Shown in pieces: positions 1 to 5,347 of a stretch of DNA of 7,201 bases (position 1 is the first letter of the stretch; the number at the start of each line of letters is the position of its first letter). Under the pieces are notes generated by a model. The model was given only the letters and a program-made list of their open reading frames with translations, was not told the origin of the DNA and made no database searches. The stretch covers positions 1 through 7,201 of the forward strand of contig NZ_JADEXF010000162.1 in assembly GCF_015207245.1 (NCBI RefSeq), written 5' to 3'. This DNA is from Nostoc cf. edaphicum LEGE 07299. Its GTDB lineage: Bacteria; Cyanobacteriota; Cyanobacteriia; Cyanobacteriales; Nostocaceae. A program made the translations under genes and the position numbers.

Positions 1-903
1 ATTTATAACAGTATTGATGCGGCATTGTGGTGGATTGAAACTTTAGGACTTTATTTAGAAGCTACCCAAGACTGGGATTTTTTGGCAGAGCAATTCCCTG
101 TAGTACAGCAAATCTATAAAGCGTTTGTCGGTGGTACACATTTTAATATCCAGGTCGATGCTACCGATGGGCTAGTTAGTTGGGATGCTCGTAGTGTAGC
201 TCTCACCTGGATGGATGTGGTAATTGGGACACACCCCGTCACACCCCGTTACGGCAAACCAGTGGAAATCAATGCACTGTGGTATTCTGCTTTATGTTGG
301 CTGAGTCAGTGGGCAGAGCGCCTGAGCCAAATGGAATATGGCTCACCAGTGCGTCTCACTAAGCAAGCACAGCGTTATGCTAACCAAGCACAACACGTGA
401 AAACCTCACTGCAAAAATTCTGGAATCCTCAGCTAGGTTATCTGTACGATACTATTGAGCCAGACGATCGCCGGAATTTTCAAATTCGTCCGAATGCGGT
501 TTTGGCGTTGTCATTACACCATTGTGGGTTTTCCGAACAGCAAGGGTGTCAGATATTAGATTTGGCAACTACCAGCTTGCTCACACCTTATGGTCTTCGC
601 AGTCTCGATCCAGGAGATCCAGAATACAAAGGGAAATATGAGGGCAATCAACAACAACGCGATCGCGCTTATCATCAAGGCACTGTTTGGACTTGGCTAA
701 TTGGGCCATATATTCGGGCTTGGCAACGTTTTTATCCACAACAATCGTTGCCTTTTAATTGGCAACCATTGCTAGATCACTTTTTCTTTGATGCTTGTCT
801 TGGTTCTATCTCTGAGATTTTTGATGGCGATTCACCTCACACACCCAGAGGAGCGATCGCTCAAGCTTGCTCAGTTGCCGAAATAATCCGCTACATTAAA
901 TAG
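1..903 (+). CDS. Amylo-alpha-1,6-glucosidase (glycogen debranching enzyme), C-terminal part, 5'-truncated by window edge
   Basis: The reading frame is open from base 1, so the gene starts upstream; the TTG at 25 is not taken as a start because the preceding codons (IYNSIDAA) already fit the family. The visible 300 residues match the (alpha/alpha)6-barrel catalytic domain of bacterial/archaeal-type debranching enzymes (GDE_C, GH133-like). The segments seen are YNSIDAALWWIE at the left edge, LTWMD (D72 of the visible part), TPRYGKPVEINALWY (about residues 80-95) and SEIFDGDSPHTPRGAIAQACSVAEI near the end (E272). By family knowledge the Asp of TWMD and the Glu of EIFDGD are the likely acid/base pair of the alpha-1,6-glucosidase site. 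The expected role is removal of branch-point glucose during cytoplasmic glycogen breakdown. Family members run roughly 650-700 residues, so about half is missing. The last codons and the TAG stop lie inside a 20-bp direct repeat flanking a MITE-like insertion, so the insertion sits exactly at the gene end without breaking it. Confidence 0.9.
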   Translation: MYNSIDAALWWIETLGLYLEATQDWDFLAEQFPVVQQIYKAFVGGTHFNIQVDATDGLVSWDARSVALTWMDVVIGTHPVTPRYGKPVEINALWYSALCWLSQWAERLSQMEYGSPVRLTKQAQRYANQAQHVKTSLQKFWNPQLGYLYDTIEPDDRRNFQIRPNAVLALSLHHCGFSEQQGCQILDLATTSLLTPYGLRSLDPGDPEYKGKYEGNQQQRDRAYHQGTVWTWLIGPYIRAWQRFYPQQSLPFNWQPLLDHFFFDACLGSISEIFDGDSPHTPRGAIAQACSVAEIIRYIK

Positions 904-909
904 TTGTAG
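890..909. repeat. Left copy of a perfect 20-bp direct repeat
   Basis: gctacattaaatagttgtag occurs here and identically at 1060-1079. This copy contains the final sense codons and the TAG stop (901-903) of the debranching-enzyme gene. The repeat is itself weakly palindromic (ctaca...tgtag). Confidence 0.95.
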
Positions 910-1064
910 CAGGTGCTTTCATCCGAAAAAAGAAAAATATATAAGTCTTGATTTCTCGTTTTGTGGTATGGCTTTTTACCCCACTTCCATTCCTCTCCTC
1001 TCTGGGAAGAGGCTTTGAAACCCAGTTTTAGTTTTTCTCTGCTTGTATGAAACCACCCTGCTAC
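906..1064. mobile_element. MITE-like element, about 159 bp, with imperfect terminal inverted repeats
   Basis: The left end reads gtagcaggtgctttcat (906-922) and the right end, reverse-complemented, reads gtagcagggtggtttcat (1064-1047). These agree at 16 positions with one mismatch and one single-base gap. Immediately outside both ends stands attaaatagtt (895-905 and 1065-1075), which would be an 11-bp target duplication. There is no coding capacity. The interior has a pyrimidine-rich stretch with a small cctct/agagg hairpin around 994-1012. Alternatively the element is the inner 910-1060 (cagg...cctg) and the whole 19-20-bp repeat is the target duplication. The size, lack of an ORF and paired termini fit a non-autonomous miniature transposable element. 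No transposase family can be assigned from the window. Confidence 0.7.
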
Positions 1065-1079
1065 ATTAAATAGTTGTAG
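1060..1079. repeat. Right copy of a perfect 20-bp direct repeat
   Basis: This is identical to 890-909, with a 170-bp start-to-start distance. The identity stops abruptly on both sides (c/t before, c/g after), as expected for a duplicated insertion target or for the end of a mobile unit. Confidence 0.95.
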
Positions 1080-1539
1080 GGATACAGATGGTCTTGGATA
1101 ATTATTCTTGATTAATATCCGTTCAAAAATTAATGTTGCTAATTTTAACCTACAAAACCTTTACTATACAAGCTTTTTATTAATTTATCTAATTATCCAA
1201 AAGTGACTAGAGATTTTCGATGATTTCACAAATTAAGACCGCAAAACCAAAAATATTTATTTTATTCTGTGAGAAAATATTCCACAAGAAAACTTCATGC
1301 ATGAGATGTAGTATTATTGATATTAGCAATGTAGTTAAGGCTTAATCTAGATACTCTACAGGATGTATGATTGATAGCGCAATTACTATTGATAACAGAT
1401 GATTTTACATTTCCTTATTATGAAACACATCATATCTTAACGCTAAATAAGCCTAAAGAAGTATAAATATAAATTGAGAAATCAATTAATAAAATAAAGT
1501 GCAAAAAATAAAGTTCACCTAGAAAGAATTGTAAATAAA
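1080..1539. other. AT-rich intergenic region upstream of the copper oxidase gene
   Basis: About 460 bases without a convincing gene. The longest open frame noticed (1220-1345, 41 codons) has no good ribosome binding site and biased composition, and is not called. No tRNA-like fold or clear intrinsic terminator was seen. The stretch must hold the promoter of the 1540-4031 unit, but no convincing -35/-10 pair stands out against the AT-rich background. Confidence 0.6.
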
Positions 1540-1541
1540 GT
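1493..1541 (+). repeat. Three copies of octamer aataaagt leading into the oxidase start
   Basis: aataaagt occurs at 1493-1500, 1507-1514 and 1534-1541, and the last copy overlaps the GTG start codon. The start-to-start spacings are 14 and 27 bases. This could be an operator-like array or simply low-complexity AT-rich DNA. Confidence 0.4.
1520..1531 (+). repeat. Left copy of 12-bp direct repeat tagaaagaattg
   Basis: This lies just before the oxidase GTG start. The identical 12-mer recurs at 4029-4040, beginning in the stop codon of the second gene of the unit. Its purine-rich part (gaaag) is the only candidate Shine-Dalgarno sequence for the oxidase, and it is poorly spaced. Confidence 0.5.
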
Positions 1542-3024
1542 GACTCAACCTAATAACAACACTAACCTTCAAGAGGCAACAGATTTAGGGACTTCCATTG
1601 CTCTGGCTGCTACTACAGATAAATGGCAAGTATTGTCGTACAATGCTCCAATCATACCTATACATGCCGCTCTACTTCGTACTGGTAAGGTATTCTTTTT
1701 CTGTGGCTCAGGTAACGATCCCAATCGGTTAAATACTCCCTATGACAGTGTAGTCTGGGATGTCAACAAGGGAACCTTTTCCCGTCAGGCGCCTCCATTG
1801 GATAGTAACAATCAACCTATGGATATTTTTTGCGCTGGTCACTCCTTCCGTCCTGATGGTCAGTTACTAGTTGCAGGTGGAACTTTGCGCTATGACCCAT
1901 TTTATGGTTCACCCTATGCTCTGATGTTTGATCCCATTGCTGAGAAATGGGTCAAGATACGATCAATGAATAATGGTCGCTGGTATCCTACTGTGTTAAC
2001 ACTAGGCAGCGGTCGAGTCTTAGCAGTGTCTGGGCCGGATAAAGATGGCAAGCTCAATAGACAACCAGAAATTTATTCTGCTTTGTTTCCAAATGGTTGG
2101 AAAGCTTTTCCAACAACTAGTGCCTTACCGCCATACGCGCATCTGTTTCTACTAAGTAGTGGAAAAGTTTTTTATTCAGGTGCTCAGATGGGTGGCACTG
2201 GAGTGACACCAAGGATATTAACCCTGCCAGAGACATTTACACAATCTATTACAGAAACAGTGGTGACAGGGCTGCAAGACATAGCTTTTGGCGATCAAGC
2301 TGCCAGTCTTCTTTTACCACCTGCACAAGATCAAAAGGTAATGATTCTCGGTGGGGGTAGTGGTAAGACAGCAACCAAGAGGGTAAATATTGTCGATTTA
2401 AAAGCTAGTAATCCAACTTACGTAGCAGCAAAGCCTTTAAACTATGCCCGGATGCATCACAGCGCAGTTTTGTTGCCCGATCGCACAGTGTTTGTTTGCA
2501 ATGGTAGCAAAATGAATGAGGACACAAAACAATCAATGCTGCCAGCAGAAATCTACAATCCAGCTACAAATACCTGGACAGTAGTAGCTAAACAAACTGT
2601 TCCCCGCGTATATCACTCGGTGGCCGTCCTGTTACCAGATGGTAGGGTCGTCGCAGCTGGAGGGAACCCTCAACGGACGGTCAATGAACTGCGATTAGAA
2701 ATCTACAGTCCTGCGTATATGTCGCGATCGCGTCCAGTTATTCAGAGCGCTCCTCAAACTGTTACCTACGGGCAGCAATTTACGATTCAGACACCCCAAG
2801 CTGCAAATATTAAGTGGGTTAGTTTTATTAGACCAATAGCAACTACCCATTCCTGCGATACAGAACAAAGGTTAGTCGATGCACCCATTATTTCTAGAAA
2901 CGCTACTTCTCTTAGGGTCACGGTAACAAACAATCGAAACATTGCACCCCCAGGCTGGTACATGCTTTTTATTAGTGACAACAATGGAACACCCTCAGTA
3001 GCAACCTGGACGCAAATATATTAG
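1540..3024 (+). CDS. Galactose oxidase / glyoxal oxidase-like copper radical oxidase
   Basis: This 494-residue protein has seven kelch-type propeller strands ending near residues 56, 114, 165, 214, 272, 322 and 375 (for example HSFRPDGQLLVAGG and YHSVAVLLPDGRVVAAGG), then a C-terminal immunoglobulin-like domain (DUF1929, about 398-494). Aligned by motif to Fusarium galactose oxidase, it keeps every cofactor residue: C98 (the thioether Cys, in DIFCAGHS), Y149 (RWYP, the cross-linked Tyr), Y358-H359 (RVYHS) and H437 (THSCDTEQR). It should therefore hold one copper and a Tyr-Cys radical and oxidise an alcohol or aldehyde to yield H2O2; the substrate is unknown. The stacking Trp of galactose oxidase is replaced by D167, and NGRWYPT is closer to glyoxal oxidases. 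The start is GTG, since the frame is closed by TAA at 1495 with no ATG between. No signal peptide is visible, which is odd for this usually extracellular family. The next gene follows after 62 bp. Confidence 0.9.
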   Translation: MTQPNNNTNLQEATDLGTSIALAATTDKWQVLSYNAPIIPIHAALLRTGKVFFFCGSGNDPNRLNTPYDSVVWDVNKGTFSRQAPPLDSNNQPMDIFCAGHSFRPDGQLLVAGGTLRYDPFYGSPYALMFDPIAEKWVKIRSMNNGRWYPTVLTLGSGRVLAVSGPDKDGKLNRQPEIYSALFPNGWKAFPTTSALPPYAHLFLLSSGKVFYSGAQMGGTGVTPRILTLPETFTQSITETVVTGLQDIAFGDQAASLLLPPAQDQKVMILGGGSGKTATKRVNIVDLKASNPTYVAAKPLNYARMHHSAVLLPDRTVFVCNGSKMNEDTKQSMLPAEIYNPATNTWTVVAKQTVPRVYHSVAVLLPDGRVVAAGGNPQRTVNELRLEIYSPAYMSRSRPVIQSAPQTVTYGQQFTIQTPQAANIKWVSFIRPIATTHSCDTEQRLVDAPIISRNATSLRVTVTNNRNIAPPGWYMLFISDNNGTPSVATWTQIY

Positions 3025-3074
3025 AGGATGTCTGTTTATGTTCGCACTGCTACCTAATAAAAGTCATTAATTCT

Positions 3075-3081
3075 AGGAAGG
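3075..3081 (+). promoter_or_regulatory. Strong ribosome binding site of the Tat-signal protein gene
   Basis: aggaagg lies five bases before the ATG at 3087. It fixes that start, which also places the twin-arginine motif at the N-terminus. It contrasts with the poor site ahead of the upstream oxidase gene. Confidence 0.8.
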
Positions 3082-3086
3082 AAAAT

Positions 3087-4031
3087 ATGAATTACAAGCT
3101 ATCACGTCGACGGTTTGGACAATTGGCACTTGCTGGAACTGTAGTATCTGGACTTAGTTATCTAACCAAGAAAGCCTTGGCAGAAACACCAAGTGTAAAT
3201 ATTGTAGGTATAGGTTCTAGCCCGATCGTTGATATTGACCAAACGGCTATTACAGAGGTAAACACCACTGAATTAGTAGAGAACACTGCCCTAAACAGTG
3301 TAAGCACAGTAAGCACAGATATTAAGCCTGTAGGACTAGTTTTGCAATCCTTAATGACAGGAAAGGCTCAGGTACTTACGGATAAAAGTACACCTCTATT
3401 AGAGCCTAATGAAATATTGAGTGGTTTTACCTCTTTAAACGATGGCACACTTGTTGTAGCCATTACTCCAGTTGCGCTTAGTCGGAGACAGGCGACACCT
3501 ACTCGCATTACATTTTTGGGTACGCCTGTAAGAACTTTGATAGTCTCAGGACTTAAACCAAATCAACAGCTTGGCAGCTTGCTAGGTACTAATGATGGGC
3601 GACTCATTGGTCTAGTAGGTAAGAAGAACGGTACACCACCGATCAGATTGGTAGATATTAACCTTCAAACAGGAGAGATAAGCCCTATTAGTAAGGTTAA
3701 ATTCCTGGATGATGAGCGGGTCAGCAATCTAGCTGAGTGCCCAGATGGAATACTTTATACCTCTATAGCTGGTGCGTATGGTGAGACAACTCTGGTGCAG
3801 CTAGATCCAAATCAAAAAAAGCCCATCAGACTAGGACAATTGAAAGTTAATGATCGAGCATGGAATAATGGCTTACAAAGCTTAGTTTGCTCTGCAACAG
3901 GTCAACTCCTCGCATTTGGAGCTATGAGATATGAGACACCTAATGCTGTGTTTATTGTTGATAAGAACACTGGAAATATGACTCGGCTACAAGACTTTGA
4001 TGCTGCTCAGATTACGCGTGCTCGTGCTTAG
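3087..4031 (+). CDS. Tat-exported protein of unrecognised family with propeller-like repeats
   Basis: The 314-residue product begins with a textbook twin-arginine signal: SRRRFGQLALAG at residues 6-17, a hydrophobic core to about 27, then KKALA|ET with likely cleavage after A32. It is therefore expected to be folded in the cytoplasm and exported to the periplasm or released. After a Thr/Ser/Val-rich linker (about 35-80), short motifs of the form DG-x-L recur at G120 (NDGTLV), G171 (NDGRLI), G221 (PDGILY) and G272 (TGQLLA), 50-51 residues apart. Each is followed about 20-25 residues later by a turn such as LQTGEI or KNTGNM. This suggests four to five beta-propeller blades. The mature part has no histidine and only two cysteines, so no classic copper site is visible. 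The gene is probably co-transcribed with the copper oxidase 62 bp upstream and is followed by a terminator. I do not recognise a named family; the function is unknown. Confidence 0.85.
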   Translation: MNYKLSRRRFGQLALAGTVVSGLSYLTKKALAETPSVNIVGIGSSPIVDIDQTAITEVNTTELVENTALNSVSTVSTDIKPVGLVLQSLMTGKAQVLTDKSTPLLEPNEILSGFTSLNDGTLVVAITPVALSRRQATPTRITFLGTPVRTLIVSGLKPNQQLGSLLGTNDGRLIGLVGKKNGTPPIRLVDINLQTGEISPISKVKFLDDERVSNLAECPDGILYTSIAGAYGETTLVQLDPNQKKPIRLGQLKVNDRAWNNGLQSLVCSATGQLLAFGAMRYETPNAVFIVDKNTGNMTRLQDFDAAQITRARA

Positions 4032-4040
4032 AAAGAATTG
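4029..4040 (+). repeat. Right copy of 12-bp direct repeat tagaaagaattg
   Basis: This is identical to 1520-1531. Its first three bases are the stop codon of the Tat-signal protein gene. Together the two copies bracket the two-gene unit. Confidence 0.5.
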
Positions 4041-4069
4041 AACTCATATCTCTAGCAAAAAAACTGCCT

Positions 4070-4097
4070 AGCCCTCATCTTTGCTTGAGGGCTTTTT
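4070..4097 (+). terminator. Intrinsic terminator of the oxidase/Tat-protein unit
   Basis: A perfect 8-bp stem agccctca/tgagggct (4070-4077 and 4086-4093) with an 8-base loop is followed by a T run (4093-4097). A run of seven A (4057-4063) precedes it, so a weaker effect on leftward transcription is possible. Confidence 0.88.
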
Positions 4098-4267
4098 ATT
4101 GGCATTGATTGGTGCAGCTTATAATTAAGAATATTGTTGACTGATTTTCTAATTAGTTAACTCTGGAAATTCTGATTAATACACAACAGCAGTAACTCAA
4201 ACAAATTTATTATAATGATTTTGATAGATAGCTGATATCAGGAAAGGTTGCCGAAGTTCAGAACTTG

Positions 4268-4328
4268 CTCATTAGATTCTCCTTTGGAGTACAGCGATCG
4301 CCTTTTCGACAGCTAAGAATCTAATGAG
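4268..4328. repeat. Perfect 13-bp inverted repeat with 35-base spacer
   Basis: ctcattagattct (4268-4280) pairs exactly with agaatctaatgag (4316-4328). The spacer holds a small ctcc-ttt-ggag hairpin (4279-4289, overlapping the left arm) and a HIP1 octamer (4294-4301). It lies 40 bases past the rpsU stop on the minus strand. No U run follows on either strand, so it is not a standard terminator. It may be an mRNA 3'-end structure or a remnant of a repeat element. Confidence 0.7.
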
Positions 4329-4335
4329 AGAGTGT

Positions 4336-4350
4336 GTTAGCGTAGCTAAC
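4336..4350. repeat. Small palindrome gttagc-gta-gctaac near the rpsU 3' end
   Basis: It has perfect 6-bp arms and a 3-base loop, followed by cggaggtatccc. The wording resembles short palindromic interspersed repeats that I associate with Nostoc-type intergenic DNA (gcgttagcgtagc...). On the minus strand it lies 18 bases after the rpsU stop. Confidence 0.5.
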
Positions 4351-4368
4351 CGGAGGTATCCCTAATTA

Positions 4369-4560
4369 TTAATTACGACGGAAATTTCTCTTGCGTTGTT
4401 TGTGTCGAGCGACTTCTTTGCGCTTGTGTTTTTCCAAAGGCGTTTCAAAGTGACGATTCTTTCTCATGTCTGGAAAAATACCTGCTTTGGAAACTTCCCT
4501 CTTAAATCGACGTAAGGCTGACTCAATTCCTTCATTTTCGCCCACAAATACTTGGGTCAT
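4369..4560 (-). CDS. rpsU: Ribosomal protein bS21
   Basis: This complete 63-residue protein has the S21 pattern: an N-terminal [23 protein letters not shown] (about residues 1-23), the [17 protein letters not shown] segment, and a very basic tail rich in KR (residues 43-63) typical of a small 30S-subunit rRNA-binding protein. S21 sits at the platform of the 30S subunit and assists initiation. The ATG is preceded by aggag at good spacing. It lies 120 bp downstream of an RRM protein gene on the same strand. That order, rbpA1 then rpsU, is established as a cold-regulated cluster in Anabaena variabilis. An intercistronic hairpin suggests that S21 expression depends partly on read-through, or on a promoter of its own in the short gap. 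Confidence 0.97.
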   Translation of the reverse strand: MTQVFVGENEGIESALRRFKREVSKAGIFPDMRKNRHFETPLEKHKRKEVARHKQRKRNFRRN

Positions 4561-4567
4561 TTATCAT

Positions 4568-4572
4568 CTCCT
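4568..4572 (-). promoter_or_regulatory. rpsU ribosome binding site
   Basis: On the minus strand the sequence reads taggagatgataaATG. aggag stands seven bases before the start codon, a strong canonical site. Confidence 0.8.
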
Positions 4573-4620
4573 ACTTAATTGGTACTGGGCAATTTAAGCT
4601 ATCCAGTAGACCGAAGCGCA

Positions 4621-4649
4621 AAAAGGGCAGATAATGATTCTGCCCTTTA
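4621..4649 (-). terminator. Intercistronic terminator/attenuator between rbp and rpsU
   Basis: On the minus strand, aaagggcaga (4649-4640), a 7-base loop, then tctgccc followed by five T (4632-4621) form a perfect 10-bp stem with a U tract. It begins about 30 bases after the rbp stop and ends 60 bases before rpsU. It should end most rbp transcripts or stabilise their 3' ends while letting some read-through supply rpsU. Confidence 0.85.
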
Positions 4650-4680
4650 GACGTTAAAACTTAATTTCTGATCTTAAAGC

Positions 4681-4998
4681 TTAGTAGCGCGATCTATTGT
4701 ATCCACCGCCACCGCCGCCACGACGATCGCCACCACCAAAAGAACCACCTCTATCTTCCTTTGGTTTCGCTTTATTCACTTTGAGGTCGCGTCCCATCCA
4801 TTCAGCTCCATCAAGAGCATCAATGGCAGCTGTTTCTTCAGCTTCTGTGCCCATCTCTACAAAGGCAAAGCCGCGTGGACGTCCTGTTTCACGGTCAGTA
4901 GGTAACTGAACCCGCTTTACAGTACCATGTTCGGCAAACACAGAATTGAGATCATCTTGTGTGACCTCGTAGGATAGATTACCTACATAAATTGACAT
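4681..4998 (-). CDS. rbpA1: Glycine-rich RRM-type RNA-binding protein (cyanobacterial Rbp family)
   Basis: This 105-residue protein has one RNA recognition motif spanning about residues 2-78. RNP2 is IYVGNL (3-8) and RNP1 is RGFAFVEM (42-49), both intact with the aromatic residues (Y4, F44, F46) that stack on RNA bases. A Gly/Arg-rich tail follows (about 83-105, with a run of six Gly). This layout is that of the cold-inducible cyanobacterial Rbp proteins, single-RRM cytoplasmic proteins that bind single-stranded RNA. The subtype with a glycine-rich tail next to rpsU matches rbpA1 of Anabaena variabilis, so the symbol rests on both domain layout and synteny; cyanobacteria often carry several paralogues. 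It is first in the leftward unit, divergent from tldD, with a good ribosome binding site. Confidence 0.93.
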   Translation of the reverse strand: MSIYVGNLSYEVTQDDLNSVFAEHGTVKRVQLPTDRETGRPRGFAFVEMGTEAEETAAIDALDGAEWMGRDLKVNKAKPKEDRGGSFGGGDRRGGGGGGYNRSRY

Positions 4999-5005
4999 GC
5001 ATTAT

Positions 5006-5009
5006 CTCC
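5006..5009 (-). promoter_or_regulatory. rbp ribosome binding site
   Basis: The minus strand reads tttggagataatgcATG. ggag stands seven bases before the start, supporting the start at 4998. Confidence 0.75.
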
Positions 5010-5051
5010 AAAATCATAGGTGTGTAGAGATTTAGATTTCGGAGGCAAGCT

Positions 5052-5081
5052 TGTTAAGACCAAAAGGAAAAAGCCTGTCAA
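5052..5081 (-). promoter_or_regulatory. Tentative rbp promoter
   Basis: On the minus strand a perfect -35 TTGACA (5081-5076) is followed 17-18 bases later by only weak -10 candidates (cttaac or ttaaca, within 5058-5052). If used, the leader would be about 45-50 bases. Alternative -10-like sequences (gataat, taaaat) occur further upstream around 5105-5130 and would give a longer leader. Confidence 0.3.
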
Positions 5082-5165
5082 TACTAAAAACAAAGAATGT
5101 AACCGAATTTTATTCTCACTTGATTATCTTAGCACATCATTGAGTTCTTACCCACCGTAACTCAA

Positions 5166-5186
5166 GATTGGGGATTGGAGATTGGG
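5166..5186 (+). repeat. Heptanucleotide tandem repeat, three units of gattggg
   Basis: The units are gattggg (5166-5172), gattgga (5173-5179) and gattggg (5180-5186). Short tandemly repeated heptamers of this wording are known from heterocystous cyanobacteria (STRR sequences). Confidence 0.75.
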
Positions 5187-5347
5187 CACAAGAGGCACAG
5201 ATGCAAAGGCGCAGAGAAGAACAACTTCTCCCCTGTTTTTCCACTCACTCATCTCCTTCAGTACTCAGTCTCCTCATAATATTGATTAGCAGAAATTCCC
5301 CAAATAATTGCAAAATAAATGCAGTTCGTCATTGTTACTAATTGGAA

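Larger units (their letters stand above)
4032..4368. other. Convergent intergenic region between the Tat-protein gene and rpsU
   Basis: The 337 bases hold the terminator of the plus-strand unit (4070-4097), an AT-rich middle, a 6-bp-arm palindrome aagttc-a-gaactt (4254-4266), a perfect 13-bp inverted repeat (4268-4328) with a HIP1 octamer in its spacer, and a 6-bp-arm hairpin (4336-4350). No open frame of note was seen. Confidence 0.7.
4999..5347. other. Divergent intergenic region between rbp and tldD
   Basis: The 349 bases carry promoters in both directions. The rbp side (5010-5150) is AT-rich leader DNA with a possible TTGACA element. The tldD side (5160-5280) is filled by a heptamer tandem repeat and purine-rich, low-complexity sequence (gcacaagaggcacagatgc...) of a sort frequent between Nostoc genes. 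No open frame or structured RNA was recognised. Confidence 0.6.

Noticed and set aside
25..903. TTG at 25 as the true start of the debranching-enzyme gene
   Set aside because: The frame is open to base 1 and the residues before the TTG continue the conserved YNSIDAA segment, so the gene is cut by the window edge.
1220..1345. 41-codon plus-strand frame beginning MISQIKTAKPK and containing a CMRC pair
   Set aside because: It has only a weak agag upstream, composition like the surrounding AT-rich DNA and no recognisable domain. It is most likely a chance frame.
4211..4216. Perfect tataat, possible promoter of a small RNA toward the palindrome cluster
   Set aside because: There is no -35 at the right distance and no extended -10, and such hexamers are frequent in AT-rich DNA. 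It was kept only as a remark in a finding.
4697..4909. Proline-rich plus-strand frame opposite the rbp gene
   Set aside because: The proline run is the complement of the glycine codons of the Rbp tail. The RRM gene on the other strand has clear motifs and a ribosome binding site.
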